From the NCBI GenBank assembly GCA_964604875.1, contig CAZSAC010000036.1, positions 1 through 17,584 on the forward strand: a stretch of 17,584 bases of DNA, read 5' to 3'. Position numbers and translations under genes: made by a program. This stretch comes from JAVVSR01 sp964604875 (GTDB taxonomy: Bacteria; Bacillota; Clostridia; Christensenellales; CAG-917). Positions 1 through 6,062 of the stretch are shown here, piece by piece (the first letter of the stretch is position 1; each line of letters starts with the position of its first letter). A model generated the notes under the pieces. It was not told where the DNA came from. It searched no databases and worked only from the letters and a program-made list of their open reading frames with translations.

Positions 1-1748
1 CTCATTGCGCCGCAATTATTGCAACCTTCTCTACAGTTGCGTGTCGTTTTGCCATTATACGCTTCCAGCCTTTGCGCCCAAAGATAATCTTTTTTAACGG
101 TTGTATCAATAAAATCCCATGGCAAAATTTCTTCTTCATTTCTTGAACGAGTATAATCTTCCATATTTATATTGCAATCCAAAAAGGCTTGTTGCCAAAC
201 GTCAAAATTAAATTTTTCACTCCAACCGTCAAAACGCGCGCCAAGCTCAAACGCTCTAGCAATAACCTTTGACAGCTGTTTATCGCCTCTTGCAAAAACC
301 GCTTCTAATACGGACGTCTTTGCATCGTGATAGCTAAACTTAACCCCTTTCATAGGGCGCAAAGCATTTCTAAGTAAAAATTGTTTTCTGTTCATTTCCT
401 CAATGGAAATTTGCTCCTCCCACTGGAATGGAGTTATAGGCTTTGGTATAAAGACACTACAGCTTACCGATACGGTTAGGCGTTTGTTATGCGCAATTTG
501 AACATATAAAGCGCGGATTTTGTCAACTAAGCGCGCAATCCCCAAAATATCGTCGTCAGTTTCTGTAGGCAAGCCCAACATAAAATAAAGCTTAACGCTG
601 TCATAGCCTGCTGAAAACGCTTCCTTTAAGCTGTTTAAAATTTCATCTTCGGTAACGTTTTTATTTATTACGTCTCTAAGCCGTTGAGTGCCTGCCTCGG
701 GCGCAAAAGTCAAACTGCTTCGTCTGCTGTTCATTGCAAAGGCGCCCTCGAAACTGGACAGCCTCAGCGACGGTAAAGATAAGTTAACATTTTTTTGGGA
801 GGTCAAATCCTGCAGTTGTTTTATAAGGGGCATAAGCTCGCTATAGTCGCCCGTGCTTAAGCTTGCCAAAGATAATTCGTCAAAGCCCGTATTTTCTATA
901 ATACGTTTGGCAAGCTCAACCAAGGTTTGAACACCTCTCTCACGTATGGAGCGATAGTAAAAGCCTGCTTGACAAAACCTGCAACCGCTGGCGCAACCTC
1001 TGTATAGTTCTATAGTGGCGCGGTCGAAAACCACTTCGATATTCGGCACCAAAGGCTTATCTATGTTTTCAACGTTTGTGGAAAAATCCTTCCAAACGGC
1101 TTTTTTAACTTTTTCACCAGGCTGGCTTAGACTAGGGATATATACCCCTTCGATTTTTTTTGCCTCTAGTAAAATCTCTTGTTTTGTTTTTCCGCTTGCC
1201 TTTCCTTTTGAGATAACGTCACAAAGCGCGGGTAACATCTCTTCACCTTCGCCAATTTCGATAATATCAAAGAAATCGGCAAAAGGCTCGGGGTTAACCG
1301 TACAAGGCCCTCCTGCAATTAGGATAGGGAAATCCTCGCCTCGCTCACTTGCATAAAAGGGTATTTCCGCCAAATCCAACATATACAAAATGTTGCTGTA
1401 TAGCATTTCATACTGCACAGAAAACCCAACAGCGTCAAAGTTTTTCAGCGGTTTTTTGGTTTCGATAGATATAAGGGGGATGTGTTGCTTTTTTAATATT
1501 TCCGCCATATCAAACCAAGGCGCGAAACAACGCTCGCATACCACGTCAGGCTTAGCGTTTAAAAGCTGATATAAAATGCTTAGCCCCAAGTTTGACATCC
1601 CTATTTCATAGGTATCGGGAAAACAAAAACAGAAGTCCAAGCCGTGTGGCTTTGTCATATTTGGGATATTATATTCTCCACCCGTATACCTAGCGGGTTT
1701 TTCTACCGAGAGAAGAATTTCGTTATATTTATCTATAAAATTTTCCAT
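1..1748 (-). CDS. TIGR03960-like B12-binding radical SAM protein (3' end cut by window edge)
   Basis: The frame is open from ATG at 1748 to the left edge (582 codons) with no stop, so only the last few residues are missing. The N-terminal part (about residues 35-200) looks like a cobalamin-binding-type domain, and the radical SAM core starts at C252-x3-C256-x2-C259, the [4Fe-4S]/SAM cluster motif. The visible C-terminus carries a CxxxCxxC-like cysteine cluster (CREGCNNC). Length and architecture fit the TIGR03960 family, whose substrate is unknown. In many Clostridia it is followed by a DUF2344 gene, which would lie just outside the window. It starts 5 bp after the ROK kinase stop, so the two are probably cotranscribed and translationally coupled; no clear Shine-Dalgarno is visible. 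The start agrees with the family's usual N-terminus (VEKPARYTGGE, residues 15-25). Confidence 0.85.
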   Translation of the reverse strand, partial: MENFIDKYNEILLSVEKPARYTGGEYNIPNMTKPHGLDFCFCFPDTYEIGMSNLGLSILYQLLNAKPDVVCERCFAPWFDMAEILKKQHIPLISIETKKPLKNFDAVGFSVQYEMLYSNILYMLDLAEIPFYASERGEDFPILIAGGPCTVNPEPFADFFDIIEIGEGEEMLPALCDVISKGKASGKTKQEILLEAKKIEGVYIPSLSQPGEKVKKAVWKDFSTNVENIDKPLVPNIEVVFDRATIELYRGCASGCRFCQAGFYYRSIRERGVQTLVELAKRIIENTGFDELSLASLSTGDYSELMPLIKQLQDLTSQKNVNLSLPSLRLSSFEGAFAMNSRRSSLTFAPEAGTQRLRDVINKNVTEDEILNSLKEAFSAGYDSVKLYFMLGLPTETDDDILGIARLVDKIRALYVQIAHNKRLTVSVSCSVFIPKPITPFQWEEQISIEEMNRKQFLLRNALRPMKGVKFSYHDAKTSVLEAVFARGDKQLSKVIARAFELGARFDGWSEKFNFDVWQQAFLDCNINMEDYTRSRNEEEILPWDFIDTTVKKDYLWAQRLEAYNGKTTRNCREGCNNCGAM

Positions 1749-1753
1749 ACAAA

Positions 1754-2710
1754 TTAGTTTTTGGACTGTCCGATAAATGCGGCGCCGACGATGCCTGCGT
1801 CGTTATGTAAAGATGCGGGTATAACCTTTGTCTTTGGATAGAATTTACTGCCGTATTTATAGCGATTTATGTAACGGGACAAAGGCTTGATAAAATAATC
1901 GCCTTCCTTGGATATGCCGCCGCCGATAATAATATATTCGCTTCCGAAAAGATTCAAAATCGAAATAATCCCGTCGCCCACGTATTTGGTATAACGCCGT
2001 ATCACCGACTTTGCAACCTTACAGCCTTGTCTATCGGCTATAAAAACTGTTTTACCGCAAACTTCGCCTTCTTTTTGGGCAACCTGCGCCAAAATGCTTT
2101 GAGGATTTTTTTCAATGGCAAGTTTCGTTTGACGTATCAACGCGCTTGCCGATGCGTACGCTTCGAAACAGCCTCTATTTCCGCAACCGCATTTTTCTCC
2201 GCCGGATTTTATGCGGATATGCCCACCCTCTGCGCCCATAGACTTATAGCCTTCAAATATCTTTCCGTCCACAATAATCCCCGAGCCTACGCCCGTGCCG
2301 AGTGTGATTAAAACTGCGTTATCAATTTTTTGCTTGCCAAATAGCGACTCACCCAAAGCCGCGCAGTTTGCGTCGTTGCTTATATAAATCGGGAAATCAT
2401 TGTTTAAACGTTGTTTTAACGCTTTCTTTATAGGATATTTCTCAAAAGAAATGTTTGGAGTATGTACGACAATGCCTTTATCGCTGTCGGTTGTCCCCGG
2501 AAAGCCAATCCCGATTGAAGCAATCTGCGCAACGTCCAATTTAGAATTGCGTATAAGGATTAAAATCAACTCTGCCAAATCGTCGGCGTTCTTATCAGCC
2601 GAGGCGTTTGGAACTGTCGCCACGACTTCCTTATATACGATATTACCTTTTTGGTCAACGATTCCGCCTTTAAAACTCATACCCCCGATATCAATACCGA
2701 TATTATACAT
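1754..2710 (-). CDS. ROK family sugar kinase (glucokinase-like)
   Basis: A ROK-family kinase phosphorylates a hexose (glucose, or an N-acetyl amino sugar in some members) with ATP in the cytoplasm. Its 318 residues are normal for the family. Visible motifs are the N-terminal phosphate loop GIDIGG (residues 5-10), NDANC with the expected catalytic Asp113, ATP-site glycines LGTGVGSG (137-144), the sugar-binding EGGH (161-164), and the zinc motif CGCGNRGC (174-181). The loop has Met11 where many ROK proteins have Thr. A GAGGG Shine-Dalgarno lies about 7 nt before ATG 2710. It is the first gene of a minus-strand unit ending in the radical SAM gene. Substrate cannot be read from sequence; glucose is the default for Clostridia, but nagB, glmM and a NahK-like kinase nearby make an amino sugar possible. 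Confidence 0.88.
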   Translation of the reverse strand: MYNIGIDIGGMSFKGGIVDQKGNIVYKEVVATVPNASADKNADDLAELILILIRNSKLDVAQIASIGIGFPGTTDSDKGIVVHTPNISFEKYPIKKALKQRLNNDFPIYISNDANCAALGESLFGKQKIDNAVLITLGTGVGSGIIVDGKIFEGYKSMGAEGGHIRIKSGGEKCGCGNRGCFEAYASASALIRQTKLAIEKNPQSILAQVAQKEGEVCGKTVFIADRQGCKVAKSVIRRYTKYVGDGIISILNLFGSEYIIIGGGISKEGDYFIKPLSRYINRYKYGSKFYPKTKVIPASLHNDAGIVGAAFIGQSKN

Positions 2711-2746
2711 ATAAAGCCCTCACAATATATTCTATAAGCAAACTAT

Positions 2747-2776
2747 ATTCTATACTAAAGGGGAGACAAAAGTCAA
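2747..2776 (-). promoter_or_regulatory. Putative sigma-A promoter for the ROK kinase unit
   Basis: Read on the minus strand, TTGACT (2776-2771) is followed after 16 nt by TATAGA (2754-2749), or after 18 nt by TAGAAT (2752-2747). The 5' leader to ATG 2710 would be about 30 nt. The -35 is 5/6 to consensus and the -10 is weaker. Assignment is by pattern only. Confidence 0.45.
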
Positions 2777-2858
2777 TGCAATCCAAAATCTTTTAACACT
2801 TTCTTGCATTTTGTCATATTTTTTTTTCTTTAACGTATTAATTGATTGAGGTGAAAAT

Positions 2859-3107
2859 ATGAAAAACGATGAAATTAAATTGATTGAAAGTGAAAGCTCT
2901 ATAAATGATAATGTTGTCTTTGACGTAAAGCCCAAAAAAGGCTTCAAAAAATTTAAAGCTCCAAAATTAAGCTTTGATACCTATGACGCATTCTTAATTC
3001 CGATTGCGCTAGGCACAGCCATTTCATTTGGATTTTTGATTGCGCAGTTAGCCAAATATGCAGGAGAAATAGGAAATCAGATTTTAAACTTTTCTTCATT
3101 ATTCTAA
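2859..3107 (+). CDS. Small single-span membrane protein upstream of the M50 protease
   Basis: I do not recognise a family. The 82 residues begin with a polar, acidic N-terminus (1-25), then a short basic stretch (KPKKGFKKFKAPK, about 24-36), then one predicted membrane helix (about 46-66) and a short tail. The basic stretch before the helix suggests the N-terminus is cytoplasmic. A GAGGTG Shine-Dalgarno lies 5 nt before ATG 2859. The stop TAA (3105-3107) abuts ATG 3108 of the M50 protease with no gap, so translation is very likely coupled. In Bacillus the gene in this position is spoIVFA, a membrane partner and inhibitor of SpoIVFB with a LytM domain. This protein is about one third of that length and has no LytM domain, so a SpoIVFA-like role is only a positional inference. 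Confidence 0.8.
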   Translation: MKNDEIKLIESESSINDNVVFDVKPKKGFKKFKAPKLSFDTYDAFLIPIALGTAISFGFLIAQLAKYAGEIGNQILNFSSLF

Positions 3108-3968
3108 ATGCCTCCTAAAATTAAAATACATCCGCTTTTTATCGCATTGGCAGCGGTCATTGTGTGGCTTAATGGATGGCTAAACTTTGTTTCTGTTCTT
3201 CTTTCCGTTTTGCTACACGAAACCGCGCATGCCATTGTTGCGAGAGAGCGGGGTTATATTTCGCAAAAAATTACCCTTCTTCCGTACGGAGCGGTACTTT
3301 ATTGCGAGGATAACTTAGATAAACTATCGAATATACTGATTGCCATCGCAGGACCTGCGGCAAATTTTTTGATTGCTTTGGTCACGGTTTCGTCTTGGTG
3401 GTTGTTTCCGTCGAGTTATCCTTATACGGAATATTTTGTGAATGCAAATCTTGTAATCGGAATTTTCAATCTAATACCCGTATATCCATTGGACGGTTCA
3501 AGGCTGATAATTGCTTCCTCAAGTAAAAAGTTTAAGACAATAAAAATTTTGAAAATCATTGGCATTACGCTTTCTTTTTTGCTTTTTGCTTTGTTTATAA
3601 TATCCTTCTTTTACGCCTATAACCTAACTTTAGGGATAATGGCAATTTTTCTATTCGTTGGGGCGACAAACGGAACAAAGCAAGAAATGTATGCGCATAT
3701 TCTCAACTGTTCACCTATGACAAAATTCTACGATTTTGGGGTTGTGTGCAAAAATATGTATATATCATCAGATATTCCTTTGTCGAGAATAGTAAAAATG
3801 ATTGATACGCGCTCTATTTGTACGTTTATAGTGCTTAAAAATCAAAAAAAAATTGCCACTCTTTCCGAGCGGCAAATGTATGATATTTTAAGCACAAATC
3901 CACTAAAAGCCCGCCTAGAGGCTTGCCTGACCAGCTTGGTCAAACCATCTAAACAGACTCTGCAATAA
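3108..3968 (+). CDS. spoIVFB: SpoIVFB-like M50 site-2 intramembrane metalloprotease
   Basis: The protein has the zinc motif HETAH (residues 37-41), AGPAANF (81-87) and N121-x2-P124-x2-P127-x-D129-G130, the second metal-ligand motif of M50 proteases, all inside predicted membrane helices. The C-terminal 80 or so residues (about 205-280) look like a CBS domain. Its 286 residues and HExxH-membrane-CBS order match SpoIVFB, which cleaves pro-sigma-K in the mother cell; the neighbouring minDE and TIGR03960-type genes support this. Other CBS-containing M50 proteases cleave anti-sigma factors, so a non-sporulation role cannot be excluded. The start is fixed by the abutting upstream stop. The last 20 bp overlap the 3' end of minE on the other strand, with no clear terminator between them. 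Confidence 0.88.
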   Translation: MPPKIKIHPLFIALAAVIVWLNGWLNFVSVLLSVLLHETAHAIVARERGYISQKITLLPYGAVLYCEDNLDKLSNILIAIAGPAANFLIALVTVSSWWLFPSSYPYTEYFVNANLVIGIFNLIPVYPLDGSRLIIASSSKKFKTIKILKIIGITLSFLLFALFIISFFYAYNLTLGIMAIFLFVGATNGTKQEMYAHILNCSPMTKFYDFGVVCKNMYISSDIPLSRIVKMIDTRSICTFIVLKNQKKIATLSERQMYDILSTNPLKARLEACLTSLVKPSKQTLQ

Positions 3969-4200
3969 AATTGCCATATGGTTTTATTCGGTCTGCTTTG
4001 ATATTAATTGAAATATCTATTGCGTTTTCTCCAACCGAGAAATTGATTTCACAAGTTTCAGGTATAATTTCAAAATAGTTATTAAGTGACAGCATTACCT
4101 CCGCCCTTAAAAACTCTTTAAACTTTTCCGGTTGCGCAATTTTGTCAGTTAGCAACACCGACTTCAATCTGTCTCTTGCAATCTTTGCGTTTCTTTTCAT
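3949..4200 (-). CDS. minE: Cell division topological specificity factor MinE
   Basis: MinE stimulates MinD ATPase and drives Min oscillation that keeps the Z-ring at mid-cell. At 83 residues it has the usual length. The N-terminal segment with RLKSVLL and the following stretch up to about residue 45 is the MinD-contact and switch region; residues after NNYFEI form the beta-rich dimerisation domain. ATG 4200 shares its A with the minD stop (TAATG), a classic coupled overlap, with a weak AGGTG Shine-Dalgarno inside minD. The 3' end overlaps the convergent M50 protease gene by 20 bp. Confidence 0.93.
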   Translation of the reverse strand: MKRNAKIARDRLKSVLLTDKIAQPEKFKEFLRAEVMLSLNNYFEIIPETCEINFSVGENAIDISINIKADRIKPYGNFIAESV

Positions 4201-4985
4201 TATCTGACACCTAACAGTTTTTTAAATTTTTCAAATCTACCCTGCTTTTGAGCGCAATCATAAATGGTATTCGTCCCTGATATAATGTTTGAAGCCAGCA
4301 TATTGAACGCGCGTCCGCTCATCGTATTGAAAGGCACTCTCCCAACGGCGGAATACATTGTTATATCATCGTCCTCAGGGATTACTCCAATAGGCGCGGC
4401 TCGAACGATTCTTGCGATGTCGCCTGCGCTCATCATCTCGCCCCGTTGCACCATATCGTATCGCAAACGGTTTATCACTAAACCCACTCTGTCTAAGGAA
4501 TAGCTAGATAACAAGGACAGCACCTTATCAGCGTCCCGTATGGCGGAAACCGCCGGCGTAGTAACGACTACCGCTTCCGCGGCTGCGGATACCGCTCTGT
4601 GAAAGCCGTTATCAATGCCCGCAGGACAATCAATTAAAACGAAATCGTGCGTTTGAGCCAAAGCGTGAACAACGTTTCTAAAGCTTTGCGCGGTCATAAG
4701 CGGACTGTCGCATATTTTTGCTGACGGCAACACAAATAGCGTAGGAATTGCGCCGTCTTGAATCAACGCTTGCCTTAATCGGCATTTACCGCTGATTACG
4801 TCCAAAATGTCGTATACTATTTTGTTTTCTATCGCTAGAACCACATCCAAATTATTTAGGCCAATATCTGCGTCTACAAGGGCAACCTTTTTTCCTTGCT
4901 CGGCAATGGCCATACCAATACTTGCAGTTACGGTGGTTTTTCCAACCCCTCCCTTGCCAGATGTAATAACAATTCTTCTACTCAT
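4200..4985 (-). CDS. minD: Septum site-determining ATPase MinD
   Basis: MinD is a membrane-cycling ParA-superfamily ATPase that recruits MinC and is released by MinE. The deviant Walker A motif SGKGGVGKTT occupies residues 9-18, with signature Lys11 and P-loop Lys16. DADIGLNNLD (38-47) and the Walker B IDCPAG also match MinD. The C-terminus (about residues 251-261, FEKFKKLLGVR) is the amphipathic membrane-targeting helix. Its 261 residues are typical. A GGAGG Shine-Dalgarno precedes ATG 4985. The transcript appears to start with minD: no minC lies upstream, only the divergent control region before nagB. Confidence 0.96.
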   Translation of the reverse strand: MSRRIVITSGKGGVGKTTVTASIGMAIAEQGKKVALVDADIGLNNLDVVLAIENKIVYDILDVISGKCRLRQALIQDGAIPTLFVLPSAKICDSPLMTAQSFRNVVHALAQTHDFVLIDCPAGIDNGFHRAVSAAAEAVVVTTPAVSAIRDADKVLSLLSSYSLDRVGLVINRLRYDMVQRGEMMSAGDIARIVRAAPIGVIPEDDDITMYSAVGRVPFNTMSGRAFNMLASNIISGTNTIYDCAQKQGRFEKFKKLLGVR

Positions 4986-5051
4986 AGCTCCTCCGATTAA
5001 TATGAAAAAATTATATCGCAGATTTTTTAAAGAAAAATCACATCTTTAAGC

Positions 5052-5081
5052 AAAATAACACGAATTTTGTCAAAATGTCAA
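5052..5081 (-). promoter_or_regulatory. Putative minDE promoter
   Basis: On the minus strand a perfect TTGACA (5081-5076) is followed after 18 nt by TATTTT (5057-5052), 4/6 to consensus, giving a leader of about 60 nt to ATG 4985. Two more TTGACA hexamers lie at 5073-5068 and 5102-5097, so which one is used is uncertain. The chosen -35 lies inside the first tandem dyad. Confidence 0.35.
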
Positions 5082-5111
5082 TATAACATTCTTTAATGTC
5101 AATATATCATT
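5074..5111. repeat. Two tandem 17-bp dyads, 21 bp apart (possible operator)
   Basis: AATGTCAATATAACATT (5074-5090) is repeated almost exactly as AATGTCAATATATCATT (5095-5111). The copies differ at one base. Each is a dyad AATGT-N7-(A/T)CATT, perfect in the first copy and with one mismatch in the second. The start-to-start offset of 21 bp places both copies on the same face of the helix. They lie between minD and nagB, over the candidate minDE -35 boxes and about 60-100 bp upstream of the nagB -35. A regulator site is an inference; each copy also contains a TTGACA on the minus strand, so duplicated promoter boxes are an alternative. Confidence 0.55.
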
Positions 5112-5145
5112 TATGCTTTATAGGTTTTATAATATTTTTTAAATT

Positions 5146-5170
5146 TAAAGTTTTATTTAATAAAACTTTA
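5146..5170. promoter_or_regulatory. 25-bp perfect palindrome abutting the nagB -35 box
   Basis: Twelve-base arms (5146-5157 and 5159-5170) are perfect inverted repeats around a single central base at 5158. The element ends one base before the nagB -35 TTGACT (5171). It is almost entirely A/T with one G/C pair and has no U-tract context, so it is not an intrinsic terminator. Its position suits an operator for a dimeric repressor or activator of nagB. It does not resemble the NagR/YvoA or DasR site consensus known to me. Confidence 0.55.
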
Positions 5171-5200
5171 TTGACTTTTATATGAAAAAATACGTATAAT
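5171..5200 (+). promoter_or_regulatory. Sigma-A promoter of nagB
   Basis: TTGACT (5171-5176), an 18-nt spacer and a perfect TATAAT (5195-5200) form a strong housekeeping promoter. Transcription would start near 5207, leaving a leader of about 19 nt that is mostly the GGAGG (5209-5213) Shine-Dalgarno and a 12-nt spacer to ATG 5226. Confidence 0.8.
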
Positions 5201-5225
5201 AGAAATATGGAGGATTTAATTAATT

Positions 5226-5951
5226 ATGAAAATTATTGTTGTTAAAAACCCTATTGAACTTGGCAAAAAAGCTTTTGAATATATGGCAGACGTTGTGAAA
5301 AGCAATCCAAATGCAACGCTTGGCTTAGCGACGGGCTCAACTCCCCTTCCCCTTTATAGAGAAATGATTTTGGACTTTGAAAAAAACGGCACCAGCTATA
5401 GTCACATTAAAACTTTTAACCTTGACGAATATGTCGGATTGGATTCCTCAAGCGAGCAAAGCTATATCCGCTTTATGAAAGACAACCTCTTTGACAGCTT
5501 GGATATTGATATGAAAAACGTTAATATACCCAACGGTATGGCGCCAGACCTTCAAAACGAATGCAAAAGGTATTCCGCTGTTTTATCACAAAACAAAGTC
5601 GATATTCAAATTCTCGGCATCGGAGGAAACGGTCACATCGCTTTTAATGAACCCGGGACAGCATTTGAATCTAAAACTCACGTTGTTTCTCTCACGGAAA
5701 AAACCATTTCCGACAACGCGCGCTTTTTTGACGATATAAGTCAAGTTCCCACCAAAGCCCTTACTATGGGCATTGGCGAAATTGTTAAAGCAAAGTTAAT
5801 TCTTATTCTTGCAACCGGAGATAATAAAGCAGACGCCGTTTATAATATGATAAAAGGACCTATAAGCGAAAACTGCCCCGCATCTATACTGCAAAAGCAC
5901 CCTAATACCGTTGTCATCTTAGGTGAAGATGCAGCTTGCAAGTTAGTTTAG
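5226..5951 (+). CDS. nagB: Glucosamine-6-phosphate deaminase NagB
   Basis: NagB converts glucosamine-6-phosphate to fructose-6-phosphate plus ammonia, the last step of GlcNAc catabolism; the reaction is reversible. The 241 residues match Gram-positive NagB, which lacks the C-terminal extension of the E. coli enzyme. Visible motifs are LATGSTP (34-40), FNLDEYVGL with Asp67 as the expected proton-shuttling Asp, and GIGGNGHIAFNEPG (131-144) with His137 and Glu142. The Asn135 before GH is the usual Gram-positive form. It is a single-gene unit with its own promoter, upstream palindrome and terminator, and no nagA is next to it. Confidence 0.96.
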   Translation: MKIIVVKNPIELGKKAFEYMADVVKSNPNATLGLATGSTPLPLYREMILDFEKNGTSYSHIKTFNLDEYVGLDSSSEQSYIRFMKDNLFDSLDIDMKNVNIPNGMAPDLQNECKRYSAVLSQNKVDIQILGIGGNGHIAFNEPGTAFESKTHVVSLTEKTISDNARFFDDISQVPTKALTMGIGEIVKAKLILILATGDNKADAVYNMIKGPISENCPASILQKHPNTVVILGEDAACKLV

Positions 5952-6000
5952 TCTTTTATGAATATATATTACAATCTGCGCTTTTGATTTAAGTTAATAA

Positions 6001-6037
6001 AAATAAAGGTTCGGACACTTCCGAACCTTTATTTTTT
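6001..6037. terminator. Bidirectional intrinsic terminator between nagB and glmM
   Basis: A perfect 15-bp stem (6001-6015 with 6020-6034) has a 4-nt loop CACT and a core of GGTTCGGA/TCCGAACC. On the plus strand it runs into a T-tract ending at 6037 and terminates nagB. On the minus strand it is followed by TTTATTTTTATT and terminates glmM. Confidence 0.93.
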
Positions 6038-6062
6038 TAGGTGTAAATTGGAAATTTATATA

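Noticed and set aside
1015..1356. 113-codon plus-strand ORF inside the radical SAM gene
   Set aside because: Antisense shadow of a gene whose minus-strand frame has clear family motifs.
2750..2947. 65-codon minus-strand ORF across the ROK/82-residue gene intergenic region
   Set aside because: It overlaps a better-supported plus-strand gene with a good Shine-Dalgarno, has no ribosome site of its own, and crosses promoter-like sequence.
3852..3874. Inverted repeat TTGCC...GGCAA in the M50 protease gene
   Set aside because: Five-base arms with a 13-base loop inside coding sequence; expected by chance.
3928..3942. Hairpin TGACCA-GCT-TGGTCA near the convergent ends of the M50 protease and minE
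   Set aside because: Stem is only 6 bp, lies inside the protease coding region and has no T-tract on either strand, so it is not a convincing terminator.
5624..5660. NagB has Asn135 where E. coli NagB has the catalytic Asp141
   Set aside because: GxNGHIxFNEPG is the normal form in Gram-positive NagB, so it is not a loss of function.
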